From contig CAMLQS010000007.1 in the NCBI GenBank assembly GCA_946482165.1, forward strand, positions 1-38,038: 38,038 nucleotides of DNA, given 5' to 3'. This document shows positions 24,106 to 32,094 of this stretch, one piece after another (position 1 is the stretch's first letter; every line of letters begins with the position of its first letter). The notes beneath the pieces are model-generated. The model worked only from the letters and a program-made list of their open reading frames with translations, was not told the origin of the DNA and ran no database searches. A program made the position numbers and the translations under genes. The DNA is from an uncultured Verrucomicrobiota bacterium (GTDB taxonomy: Bacteria; Verrucomicrobiota; Verrucomicrobiae; Opitutales; Opitutaceae).

Positions 24106-25650
24106 TTACTTCCAATCGTAGCGCACGCGATACGTGACGACCTTCTCCTCGTCGGGCGCGAGCGTGACGCGAAACTCGATGTTGCGGTCGTCCGTTTTGA
24201 CGTAGGGGTCCGAGTTTTCCAGCAAGGTCCAGTTGAACCAGCGATAGAGACGCTCGGTCACCCGCACCTCGACCGGCTCCTTCTTGCGGTTCCGAACCTT
24301 GATTTCAAATGACTCCTCCACTTCGCGGTCACCGTTGCGCAGCACGTAGGCCGTGCGCTTGCGCTCTCCAACGATGTCGAAAGCGTCGCCGGTATAGACC
24401 CGCACCGTCTCGCCCTCGGGTGTGTGCTCGATGGCGTTTTCGCCGGTAAATTCGAGCGCGCCGTCCGCTTCGTCGCCTCGGTAGAAGCGTGTGCGGCCCT
24501 TGGGCAGCGGCACGCCAAGGCCGTTTTCCTTCGTGTTCTTGAACTCGCGATAAACCCAGACCTTCGGGTTGGACTCCGTGCCGTAGTCGCGGTCGCTGCG
24601 GAGGCTTTCGGAATTATAGTGGCTGTAGCGCTGCGGATCGATGCTGACGCCGTTGTAGATATAAACCGTCTTCGATTTCACCCCGCTCGCGCGGAGAAAC
24701 TCGACCTGCTTCGTCTCGCGATTGCGGAGCGTCACGGGACGCGGAAGCGAATAAAGGTGGAACTCGTCGAAGGCCTTCTCGGTAACGGGCGCGGCGCCCG
24801 CGTAGAAATCCATGGGAGTTCCCGCCGTAATCGTGACACTGCCCAAGCCCTCCGCCCCGGGAGGCTGCAGCTTGCTCACGTCGCCCGCCATCAGCTTCAC
24901 CTTTGTATCCGAAAATGTCTTACCCGATTGGTTGTCGATTGTCACCCAGCCGACGAGATCGATCATGTCGCCTTTCTCCGGCGAAACGAGGTTGTAGGCC
25001 GCCTGCCAGGAGAGGCCTCCGGTGACGTAACCGAGTTCGGCGTCAAGCTTGGCGGCACGGTCGCTCGCCAACTGCCACGTAAGCGTCGGCCGGAGCACCG
25101 CGTCGTCGGCGAGCGAGGGGAAGATCGGCTCGCCGGGCAGGGAAAAGCGCAGCTCGCCGCCCACTTCGATGATCGGAGAGCCGCCGCCCTGGTTGCCGTT
25201 CCAGCCGCCACCCATCGCCATCTGCGTCTGGTAAAAACGCTGCCCATAACGCTGGGCTGCCATGACGTTGGGCGTGTAGCCGGAACGGATGACCTTGCCG
25301 ACCACGGTCCGCTCCTCGCCGTCGGAGTTCTTCACGAGGAACTTCAGCTCCTTGCCCTCGAAGAGCGACAACATGAGCCCCTGGGAGGCGGTGTCGGCGC
25401 GGTAGCTCTGCTCCAGAATGCGCAACGCCACTTTGCCGCGCGGATCGCGCAACACGACGGAGTCCGGTTCCACGTGCAGCGTCGCGCGATCAAAGGTCAC
25501 GGCGTTTACACCCTTGGCGAGTTCAAGCGGCACGCGCTCGCGCACCACGGCGAAGTTTTGGTTGTAGACGGTGAGCGCGGTTTGCGCGGAAGCGACGAGC
25601 GGCAGAAGCGACGCCGCGAGCAGGGTGGCCAAAGCGGGGGTTTTCATCAT
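24106..25650 (-). CDS. DUF4139 domain-containing secreted protein
   Basis: The protein has 514 residues. A signal peptide (MMKTPALATLLAASLLPLV, cleavage after Ala-Ser-Ala) is followed by a beta-rich region. The segment TALTVYNQNFAVVRERVPLEL at its start, SWQAAYNLV in the middle, and the C-terminal stretch ERLYRWFNWTLLENSD with EFRVTLAPDEEKVVTYRVRY match the DUF4139 family pattern. Its biochemical function is unknown; it should sit in the periplasm or on the cell surface. The open frame continues upstream to 26220, but that part is only a shadow of the rhodanese gene, so I start at 25650 (a second ATG is at 25647). The HK gene begins 2 nt after the stop. Confidence 0.88.
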   Translation of the reverse strand: MMKTPALATLLAASLLPLVASAQTALTVYNQNFAVVRERVPLELAKGVNAVTFDRATLHVEPDSVVLRDPRGKVALRILEQSYRADTASQGLMLSLFEGKELKFLVKNSDGEERTVVGKVIRSGYTPNVMAAQRYGQRFYQTQMAMGGGWNGNQGGGSPIIEVGGELRFSLPGEPIFPSLADDAVLRPTLTWQLASDRAAKLDAELGYVTGGLSWQAAYNLVSPEKGDMIDLVGWVTIDNQSGKTFSDTKVKLMAGDVSKLQPPGAEGLGSVTITAGTPMDFYAGAAPVTEKAFDEFHLYSLPRPVTLRNRETKQVEFLRASGVKSKTVYIYNGVSIDPQRYSHYNSESLRSDRDYGTESNPKVWVYREFKNTKENGLGVPLPKGRTRFYRGDEADGALEFTGENAIEHTPEGETVRVYTGDAFDIVGERKRTAYVLRNGDREVEESFEIKVRNRKKEPVEVRVTERLYRWFNWTLLENSDPYVKTDDRNIEFRVTLAPDEEKVVTYRVRYDWK

Positions 25651-25676
25651 GGGAAGTGGGCGAAATCCGGGAAACG

Positions 25677-26171
25677 TCACGGAGCCGGCGACGCAGGTGT
25701 TTCGGCAGGAGACACCGCGTCTCGCGTGGCGGCAAGGGCGCGATAAGCGACGACGCGGGGATCGAACCGATGCCCGACGCCACGCGGATCCACCGAGCCG
25801 GTTTTTGGCAATGAGAGACGAGTCGACGAGTCCGCGGCGTCCCCCGCGAAGGGCAGACGACTTTCTGACACGGTGAGCAAAGGCCCGAGCTCGTAGATCC
25901 GCGTGTAGCCGTAGGCGCGCAGCGAGGTGTAGGTGGAGACGTTGAGCGAAACCGTGATTCCCTTCGTGGGAAAGACGTCGAGGCGGTCGGCGAAGTTGTT
26001 GTTGCAGTAGATGAGAACCGGCGTGTCGAAGCTCGGAATCACGGAGGCCAACGATTCCGCCGTGAACTCGGTGAACGGCAGGCTGATCGCTCCGGCGATG
26101 TGCAGCTGGCGATAGCGGGATTCGGTGCGCGCATCGAGAAGGACGACGCCGGGACGAAGCATCATCTCCAA
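25677..26171 (-). CDS. rhodanese domain, 3' part of a frameshifted gene
   Basis: This frame encodes a rhodanese fold: VVLLDARTESRYRQLHIAGAI, then the active-site loop CNNNF with its Cys, followed by KGITVSLNVSTYTSLRAYGY and a tail. The Cys is present, so sulfur transfer or a similar role is possible. The beginning of the natural protein lies upstream in another frame (see 26186-26344). The first in-frame start here is a TTG at 26171, which would omit the signal peptide. It is part of the vWA-DUF4139-kinase operon. Confidence 0.7.
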   Translation of the reverse strand: MEMMLRPGVVLLDARTESRYRQLHIAGAISLPFTEFTAESLASVIPSFDTPVLIYCNNNFADRLDVFPTKGITVSLNVSTYTSLRAYGYTRIYELGPLLTVSESRLPFAGDAADSSTRLSLPKTGSVDPRGVGHRFDPRVVAYRALAATRDAVSPAETPASPAP

Positions 26172-26185
26172 AAACGCCGCCTCGC

Positions 26186-26344
26186 TCAGGCGGTGCGCCC
26201 GCGCACAGGGGCGGTTTCATCGACCAAGCGCTGGAAGCCGGGATAGTCGATACGCGGGTTCACCGGCGCCGGTTCCGCCGCCAACACCCACGAAAACATC
26301 GAGGCGGAAAAGCCGAGGAGAACGATTCGGGTATTCATGTTCAT
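26186..26344 (-). pseudogene. signal peptide fragment of the frameshifted rhodanese gene
   Basis: From ATG 26344 (or 26338) a frame reads MNTRIVLLGFSASMFSWVLA, a signal peptide, then RIDYPGFQRLVDETAPVRG, and meets TGA at 26186. The rhodanese frame is offset by one base, and its first upstream residues, AHRLSEAAFLEMM, continue the protein naturally. A single missing G in the GGG near 26205 would explain this. Start is 6 nt after the vWA stop. Confidence 0.6.
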
Positions 26345-26350
26345 GGTGTC

Positions 26351-27700
26351 TTATTCCGAGCGCTGCTGGTTGTAGGTTTGCTGGGCCTTGGCGCGGTAGC
26401 TCTTTCGCTCGGCGTTGCTCATCCCGTCGGACTCGATTTTGGCCGCTTCGACGGCGGCGGGCGCAGCCGTCGCGGCAACGGCGGAGTTATGATAGGTGTC
26501 GCCAATCACCAGGAGGGACGAGCCGACCTGACGCAGGTGGCCCGCGGCCTCCTCGCGGCGACCGGCGTCCACCAGTGCCACGGCCTCGTCGCGCGCCTCG
26601 GCGAGACGGTTCACCGCGTAGTCGGTCTGCACGCGGTGGTTCGCGGCGGCGACAACCTCCTCGTTTTTGATCGAGAACACGGCCGTGACCACGGCCTCCC
26701 GGCTCGCGGCTCGCGCGGTCGACGCGTCCTCGTAGCGGACGCGCGCGGTGGCGACCGGCCGGCTCTTCGACTTGGCCGCGGGCGCCATCTCGACCTCGAC
26801 AAGCGCGAATTTTTCCTGGCCGCCGTAGAGCTGGTTCAATTCGACAACCACGCGGTTGTTTTCCACGCGGCCTTCGCGGCCGATGACGCGCACCGGGCGG
26901 GCGCCCTCCGGGAAATCGAGTTCGATGACCACGCGGCGCGCGACGATGCTGAGCACGTCGCCGAGCTCCTCGTTGAAGATGCGCGGCAGATCGCGGCTGT
27001 TCGCGACAAAGTAGGTGTTGCCGTCGCTGCGGCGCGCGAGGCGCGTCATGAGGTCCTCGTTGAAGTCGAGGCCGAGTCCGATCGTCGTCACCGAAACGCC
27101 TTCGCGCACGAGGAGGGCGCCGAGCGAGCCAAGCGCCTCGGGCGTCTGCGGCCCCACGTTGGCCAGTCCGTCGGAAAGCAGCAGAACCCGGTGCGTGTAG
27201 GCGCCCTCGATGTTTTTGCGAAGCTCGTCGGCGCCGGCGACCACGCCACCATGGAGGTTGGTGCCGCCGCCGCTCTCGATGCCCTCGATCGCGGCGGCAA
27301 GCGCCTCTCCGTCGCCGACGCGACGCGATGGCACGAGCACGCGCACGCCGTTGTCATAGACGACGAGGGAAACGAGGTCGTCGGGCGAGAGCCGGCGCGC
27401 CGCTTCGAGCGCGGCCTCGCGAGCTTTGGCGATCTTGTCGCCGCCCATGGAGCCGGATTTGTCGATCACGAGCGCGAGATTCACCGGGGAGCGGCGCAAG
27501 CCGCGGGGCCTGGCGCCGTCGAGGGCGACTTTGACGACGACGGTTTCATGGGAATCCGCCGGCAGAACCGGGCGGTCCAGTTCCAACCTGAGCCGCACCG
27601 GCTCCTGGTCGGGCGGAGCGGCCACGATGGATTTGGCGGAAAGCAAAAGCCCGGGGAAGAGTCCCAAGGCGGCGAGAAGGAGGGCGGCGATTCGTTTCAT
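26351..27700 (-). CDS. secreted von Willebrand factor type A domain protein
   Basis: The protein has 449 residues. A signal peptide (1-27) is followed by a short beta region and a vWA domain (about 73-250) with the complete metal site: DKSGS (Asp80, Ser82, Ser84), Thr147 in GGGTNLHGG, and Asp177 in LLLSDGLANVG. It should bind a metal and a protein ligand outside the cytoplasm. The C-terminal 200 residues include a beta domain and a helical tail. It is the first gene of a - strand operon of five or six genes, and its start is 10 nt downstream of a TAGAGT that could be a -10 element. The 3' neighbour starts 6 nt after the stop. Confidence 0.92.
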   Translation of the reverse strand: MKRIAALLLAALGLFPGLLLSAKSIVAAPPDQEPVRLRLELDRPVLPADSHETVVVKVALDGARPRGLRRSPVNLALVIDKSGSMGGDKIAKAREAALEAARRLSPDDLVSLVVYDNGVRVLVPSRRVGDGEALAAAIEGIESGGGTNLHGGVVAGADELRKNIEGAYTHRVLLLSDGLANVGPQTPEALGSLGALLVREGVSVTTIGLGLDFNEDLMTRLARRSDGNTYFVANSRDLPRIFNEELGDVLSIVARRVVIELDFPEGARPVRVIGREGRVENNRVVVELNQLYGGQEKFALVEVEMAPAAKSKSRPVATARVRYEDASTARAASREAVVTAVFSIKNEEVVAAANHRVQTDYAVNRLAEARDEAVALVDAGRREEAAGHLRQVGSSLLVIGDTYHNSAVAATAAPAAVEAAKIESDGMSNAERKSYRAKAQQTYNQQRSE

Positions 27701-27735
27701 GGCGCCCCCACTCTAGCGCACCGGCGCAGGCCGGG

Positions 27736-27774
27736 TTGTCACCGCTTGGTCACGAAAATGTCAGGGATTTGTCA
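27736..27774 (-). promoter_or_regulatory. four 11-nt-spaced direct repeats, candidate OmpR-family binding site
   Basis: On the + strand TTGTCA (27736), TGGTCA (27747), ATGTCA (27758) and TTGTCA (27769) are exactly 11 nt apart. On the - strand, the direction of the vWA operon, these read TGACAA, TGACAT, TGACCA and TGACAA. They lie 36-74 nt before the vWA ATG and 20 nt upstream of a -10-like TAGAGT (27710-27715). Direct repeats of this period are typical of PhoB/OmpR-family sites. Confidence 0.65.
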
Positions 27775-27800
27775 GGTCCGCCCGTGTCGATCCGTCACTG

Positions 27801-29054
27801 TCACCTCCCGGATGCGGTCAGGCATCCGTCCAGCGCCGCCTTAATCGCCGGCTCGTCGAGCCCGATGCCGATCAACACGATCTCCTGCCGACGGTCGCCA
27901 TGCGGCTCCGCCCAATTGGCGGCCACGCCGGGGGGGCGATCTTCCATGCGCGCGCGGCCGACCGCGATACGCGCCGCCCACCACACGCTCAGGATCTCCC
28001 AGCGGACCACTCCCCCGGCGACCGACACAAAACCCATCTCGTCCGGCGATCGCGTGGTCCAAAAGAATCCCTTCGCCCGCAGGACCCCGGGAAGCCCGTC
28101 GGAGAAAAGCGCGTTCAACTTCTCCGCGTCGAAGGGCGGCCTCGCGCGATAAACAAAGCTCGTGATTCCGTAGCGCTTTTCATGATACGCCTCGCGCGCC
28201 GCGACCGGTCGCGGCCTCGCGGCGAGCGAGCCCTTCGACACTCCGCCGGCCGGCGCGAGCGCGGCCGCGTTGAGGTCCTTGACCCAGCGCGCCGCCGCAA
28301 GCGTGGCCGACGGGTCGAAACGCATCCTCCCGGTGAAAAACTCCGCGGCGACCTGCCCGCGCTCCGTCTTCACCACTTCCGCGCGGGCATTGAGCCCCGA
28401 AACGAGCGACTCCGCCCGCACGATCTCGTCGCCCGCCTCGGTGGCGCGATCACACTGGTTTAGCACCACCACGTCGGCGCACTCCACCTGCTCGATCATA
28501 AGCTCGAAGACGGGCCGCTCGCCGCCGCCCGCCGTCCGCCGCGCCCCGCCGGTCCTCGCCGCCTCGCCCGCGAAAGCCACCACGTCGATCACCGTAACCA
28601 GCGCCGCCAGCCGCGCGTGGTCGGACAGCGTTTTACCAAATGGGTTCTTGCGAGCGAACAGCGTGGCGATGCCGCGCGGATCGGCGACACCGCTGGTCTC
28701 AACCCAGATGTGCTCATATCTCCCGCTCGCCGCGAGCCGCGCGATGGCCTCGCCCAGATCGTCCGCTCCGGAACAGCACACGCAGCCGTTGCCCAGCTCC
28801 ACGACTTCCGACGCCCCATCCGCGCCGAGCGCCGCGCGCGCGGCGTTTTCCTCGCCGACCAGGGCGCCATCGATGTTGACCGCGGCGACGTCGTTGACGA
28901 TCGCCGCCCAGCGGGCGGGCCCGCCGTCGGCGCCGGCCGTGCCCGCCTGCGCGAGGAGGTGCCGCAGCAAGGTGGTTTTCCCCGCTCCGAGAAATCCGCA
29001 AAACACCGTCACCGGCGTAGGCCCAGTCGTTGATTCGCGTTTCTCGGTGTTCAT
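27801..29054 (-). CDS. CobW/Zng1-family GTP-binding protein
   Basis: This 417-residue G3E-family GTPase probably acts as a metallochaperone, usually for zinc or cobalt. It has Walker A GFLGAGKTTLLRHLL, the metal-binding CxCC motif (NGCVCCSGADD), a nucleotide-specificity motif NQCD (VVVLNQCD), and a C-terminal CobW_C domain (about 285-400) with EMGFVSVAGG and EIVLIGIGLD. I chose Met 29054, near the beta strand leading to Walker A; a longer frame reaches 29153. It diverges from the EamA transporter, and its stop lies 26 nt before the 11-nt repeat array of the vWA operon. Confidence 0.9.
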   Translation of the reverse strand: MNTEKRESTTGPTPVTVFCGFLGAGKTTLLRHLLAQAGTAGADGGPARWAAIVNDVAAVNIDGALVGEENAARAALGADGASEVVELGNGCVCCSGADDLGEAIARLAASGRYEHIWVETSGVADPRGIATLFARKNPFGKTLSDHARLAALVTVIDVVAFAGEAARTGGARRTAGGGERPVFELMIEQVECADVVVLNQCDRATEAGDEIVRAESLVSGLNARAEVVKTERGQVAAEFFTGRMRFDPSATLAAARWVKDLNAAALAPAGGVSKGSLAARPRPVAAREAYHEKRYGITSFVYRARPPFDAEKLNALFSDGLPGVLRAKGFFWTTRSPDEMGFVSVAGGVVRWEILSVWWAARIAVGRARMEDRPPGVAANWAEPHGDRRQEIVLIGIGLDEPAIKAALDGCLTASGR

Positions 29055-29151
29055 TCGCCCCACGGCTATCGTTCCCTTTTCCCGGCGCAACCCGCGGCTC
29101 CGCGCGTCCGTCTTCGACAGCGTGCGAGCGGACTGCTTCGTTCTTGAGTCC

Positions 29152-30102
29152 ATGCCCGTCGCCTCGCCGCCGCTTCGCGCCTACGTGCTCGCCTTTGCCA
29201 CGGTCTACCTCGTGTGGGGCAGCACCTATCTGGCCATCCGCGTGGCGGTGGGATCGATGCCGCCCTTTGCGCTGGCGGCGGTTCGCTTCGCCTTGGCGGG
29301 CTCGCTGCTCTTTGCGTTTCTACGGCTCCGCGGCGCGGCTTGGCCGACTCGACGCCAATGGCGCGACGCGTTCATCTCCGGAGCGTTCCTGCTCCTCGGC
29401 GGGAACGGATTGGTCACCTGGGCCGAACAAACGGTCCCGTCCAGCGTCACGGCGTTGATCATCGGAGCGGGTCCGGTTTTCGTCGTTCTGGTCGAATGGG
29501 CCTGGCCGGGCGGAAGGCGCCCCACCCCGACCACGTTTTGCGCAATGATACTCGGGTTCGCAGGCGTGGCCTGGCTTGCGGCGCCGTGGGAGAAAGGCGA
29601 AACAGGCGCCACCAGTCTGGCCGGCCTCGCGGCGATTCTTTTCGCGTGCGTCTCCTGGGCGATCGGCTCCATCTATGGCCGGCACGTGCGCGACCCGGCG
29701 CCGCCGTTTGTGGCGGCGGCCGCGCAAATGCTCGCGGGCAGCGTCTCGCTGGCGTTCGTAGCCGGTCTGCGCGGAGAGTTTGGCGCGTGGGATATCTCCG
29801 CCACGACATCCGCCTCGTGGCTGGCATTTGGCTACCTCGTGCTCGTGGGCTCGCTGGCAGGCTACTCGGCTTTTGTCTGGCTGGTAAAACACAGCACGGC
29901 CGCCCGCACGGCCACCTACGCGTATGTGAACCCCGTCGTCGCCATCTTCCTGGGCTGGCTCCTTCTGGATGAAACGGTGGACGCCCGCACCCTGGCGGCC
30001 TCCGCGGTGATTCTCGGCGCGGTGGCGATGGTCACGCTCGGCAAGCCGGCCCACTCTCCCTCCGCCGCCTCGGGCCCGTTCTCAAAACGCCAAAAACATT
30101 GA
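29152..30102 (+). CDS. EamA/DMT-family transporter
   Basis: This 316-residue protein has about ten hydrophobic segments arranged as two five-helix EamA repeats. The first begins YVLAFATVYLVWGSTYLAIR; the second is around ILFACVSWAIGSIYGRH and ends with AYVNPVVAIFLGWLLLDETV. These are hallmarks of the DMT exporter family, as in YedA/RarD. It probably exports a small metabolite; the substrate is unknown. The open frame extends upstream through the CobW gene as a shadow, so I start at Met 29152. A hairpin overlaps the stop codon. Confidence 0.9.
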   Translation: MPVASPPLRAYVLAFATVYLVWGSTYLAIRVAVGSMPPFALAAVRFALAGSLLFAFLRLRGAAWPTRRQWRDAFISGAFLLLGGNGLVTWAEQTVPSSVTALIIGAGPVFVVLVEWAWPGGRRPTPTTFCAMILGFAGVAWLAAPWEKGETGATSLAGLAAILFACVSWAIGSIYGRHVRDPAPPFVAAAAQMLAGSVSLAFVAGLRGEFGAWDISATTSASWLAFGYLVLVGSLAGYSAFVWLVKHSTAARTATYAYVNPVVAIFLGWLLLDETVDARTLAASAVILGAVAMVTLGKPAHSPSAASGPFSKRQKH

Positions 30103-30131
30103 GCCGCCTCGAACAGTGTCGGGGCGGCTCA
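30100..30131 (+). terminator. weak hairpin terminator at the end of the EamA gene
   Basis: A 9-bp stem (30100-30108 with 30123-30131) includes the stop codon and is followed by TTTGT. The T-run is short, so this is a moderate call. Confidence 0.5.
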
Positions 30132-30426
30132 TTTGTCATGCGGCTCGGGGCCGCTGCGCGGCTATGGCGCTAATCTTCGTCTTTGGTTTTGGCGGAGTAG
30201 TTCGATCAACGATCTATGTTTTCCTAACCTAACCTGACTTAGCTGCTGACCTTGCTAGCTCTGACATTGTGGCCTTTCGACCACGCAGAGAAGATAGCAG
30301 ATCGGCGGCTACAATGCCACCGGGTCGTCTGTAGCCCGCTTGCGCAAGCGCCTCATCCTTCGATACGGCGTCGGGACCGCCCGAGAAAATTTTGCCTGTC
30401 TCCCCGCCCGGGGCGACACTTCGCGC
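30103..30426. other. gene-free stretch of 324 nt, slightly AT-richer
   Basis: I find no supportable gene here. Bases 30170-30310 are less GC-rich than the surroundings and hold a TAACC duplication near 30225. A - strand frame (30229-30558) overlaps the glycosylase gene and shows no family features; its tail could be an old gene remnant, but I cannot show this. Confidence 0.4.
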
Positions 30427-31323
30427 ATGCCGTCCCCTGCTTGGCGCCCTTGGTCCCCCGTTCCTCCGCTTCCGGGCGGCCGCCCACTCACGCTTCCTGT
30501 CTTGGCCGAGTGGCTCGACGGAGGGCAGGCCTTTCGCTGGAACCGCCTCGCGGATCACAGCTTCGAAGGCGGTTGGGATTCATGTCACGCGCGCGTGCGC
30601 CTCCGGCCGGGCACGGGGATACTCGAATTTTCGGTCCCCGCCTACGCAGACCCCGCCGGCATCGCGCAGGCGTTGCAAAGCTACCTCGCCGGCCCGCCCG
30701 CGGATGAGGATGCGCTTCCCTGGCGGAGCGATCCCCACTTGGCCGCCTGCTTGGCCGCCTGCCCCGGGCTGCGCATCCTGCGGCAGCCCTTCGGCGAGAC
30801 GCTCCTGGGCTTCGTTTGCAGCTCCACCAAGCAGATCGTGCAAATAAAGCGCATGCTCGACCTGCTCGCCACGCGACACGGTCGTCCGGTCGCGACGGCA
30901 GTTCCCGGGAGCTGGCACCGTCTCCCCGACTGGGAAGAGCTCGCCCTGGTTTCGGAAGCGCAGCTTCGCGAGTGCGGGCTTGGGTTTCGCGCGCGCCATG
31001 TGGCCGGAATCGCGCGGTTCCTCGCCGCCTCGCCGGGTTGGCTGGCCGCGACCGAGCGCGCACCATACGAGGAGGCCAAGGCTCGTCTGATCGAGCTGCC
31101 CGGCGTCGGGGAAAAAGTCGCCGACTGCGTGCTGCTTTTCGGCGCCGGCCGATTGGAGGCGTTTCCCGTGGATACGTGGATCGTCAAAGCGATGGAGCGT
31201 CGCTACGGCCTCGCGGGTTGGAAACCCGCCCAAATCGCGCACTTCGGCCGCGTGCATTTCGGCGCGCAGGCGGGCCTCGCCCAGCAGTTCCTCTTCGCCT
31301 ACGAACGGGCGGCGGGCCGCTGA
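30427..31323 (+). CDS. 8-oxoguanine DNA glycosylase, OGG1 type
   Basis: The 298-residue protein removes 8-oxoguanine from DNA and nicks the strand. It has an OGG_N domain with GQAFRW (33-38), and an HhH-GPD domain: LPGVGEKVADC carries the catalytic Lys230, and FPVDTWIVKAM the Asp249 that completes the active site. The motif FVCSSTKQIVQI is in place of the CSSNN seen in eukaryotic OGG1. I chose Met 30427 because the earlier in-frame Met at 30340 precedes a stretch without family resemblance. The OGG1 type is less common in bacteria than MutM. Confidence 0.92.
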   Translation: MPSPAWRPWSPVPPLPGGRPLTLPVLAEWLDGGQAFRWNRLADHSFEGGWDSCHARVRLRPGTGILEFSVPAYADPAGIAQALQSYLAGPPADEDALPWRSDPHLAACLAACPGLRILRQPFGETLLGFVCSSTKQIVQIKRMLDLLATRHGRPVATAVPGSWHRLPDWEELALVSEAQLRECGLGFRARHVAGIARFLAASPGWLAATERAPYEEAKARLIELPGVGEKVADCVLLFGAGRLEAFPVDTWIVKAMERRYGLAGWKPAQIAHFGRVHFGAQAGLAQQFLFAYERAAGR

Positions 31324-31465
31324 CAAACAGGGGGCGCCGTTATAAGCCCGTAGGGGGAGCTTCCGATTGCCATCCCCCTCCCCGGCGATATCATCGGAGC
31401 CGGTCCCGAAATCGCCGGATTGCGCCCACTCGTCCGCGCACCGGCCCGGAACGGCCCGCAAAGAC

Positions 31466-31675
31466 ATGGACACCCTGATTCCGTTTCCCCTGCCCACGAA
31501 CACCGACGACCCGGCCCGGACGCGCGACCTCATCGCGCGCCGCGCCGAGGAACTCTGGCGCTCCCTGGGCTGCCCCGAACACCAAGACCTCGCCATCTGG
31601 CTCGAGGCCGAAGCCGAGATTCGCGCCATGCGCGAACACTCGTTCCGCCATCCCCACTCGCCGCTCACCTCGTGA
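31466..31675 (+). CDS. DUF2934 family small protein
   Basis: The 69-residue protein has the DUF2934 pattern: IARRAEELWRSLGCPEHQDLAIWLEAEAEI, with the conserved Trp, Gly-x-Pro-like turn, and WleAE near the end. The family is widespread and uncharacterised. Met 31466 is chosen; the frame continues upstream to 31367 but those residues are Pro/Ser-rich and unlike the family. It lies 34 nt before another small gene. Confidence 0.8.
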   Translation: MDTLIPFPLPTNTDDPARTRDLIARRAEELWRSLGCPEHQDLAIWLEAEAEIRAMREHSFRHPHSPLTS

Positions 31676-31709
31676 ACGGCGGCAACACAAACATCAACCC
31701 CCGCCGGCC

Positions 31710-31994
31710 ATGCTCTCCAAATTCTCCATCGATTACGTGGCGCTCCCGCAGCACCACTCGCGCACCCTCACCCACCACACCGACGACCCCGTCGCCGCCG
31801 AGGAGTTTCTGATGCACCTGCTCGCCGCCCGCGCGCGGATCCTCGAGATCCGGCACGAAGGCGTCGCCCTGCCGTCCGCCCAGCGCGACCGCATGCTCAA
31901 GATCGCCGCCGAACGCGTCGCGTCCGAGCTCCTTTGCGAATCTCTCGGGATAAACGCCGCCGACGTCCGCGCCCGCTTCGGCCTCGCCGCGTAG
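31710..31994 (+). CDS. small hypothetical protein
   Basis: A 94-residue protein with a predicted helical centre (EEFLMHLLAARARIL, then RDRMLKIAAERVASELLCESLGI). I do not recognise a family. It has no signal peptide or membrane helix and one Cys. It shares strand and close spacing with the DUF2934 gene. A hairpin lies downstream between it and the convergent gene. Confidence 0.65.
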   Translation: MLSKFSIDYVALPQHHSRTLTHHTDDPVAAEEFLMHLLAARARILEIRHEGVALPSAQRDRMLKIAAERVASELLCESLGINAADVRARFGLAA

Positions 31995-32065
31995 GCGGCC
32001 CGCCGGACTTGGTCGGCAGGCTCTCATCAAACCCGCCCGCCGCCTTGCAGAAAACACATCCCCGC

Positions 32066-32092
32066 GCCTTCGGCGCCGAGTCCGCCGAAGGC
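32066..32092. terminator. bidirectional hairpin between convergent genes
   Basis: A perfect 10-bp inverted repeat (32066-32075 with 32083-32092) with a 7-nt loop lies between the 94-residue gene and the convergent hypothetical gene. No T-run flanks it on either strand. Confidence 0.45.
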
Positions 32093-32094
32093 CC

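Noticed and set aside
26186..26216. Programmed -1 frameshift in the rhodanese gene
   Set aside because: No X XXY YYZ slippery heptamer or clear downstream pseudoknot is visible; an indel is the simpler explanation.
24106..26220. A 704-residue frame in the DUF4139 gene reaching 26220
   Set aside because: The first 190 residues are Arg/His-rich shadow sequence opposite in frame to the rhodanese gene; the signal peptide at 25650 marks the real start.
28270..29151. Long + strand open frame before the EamA transporter
   Set aside because: It is the complement of the CobW gene and has no family features; the membrane protein begins at 29152.
31352..31379. 7-bp hairpin after the DNA glycosylase as a terminator
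   Set aside because: Loop of 14 nt and no T-run make it too weak to call.
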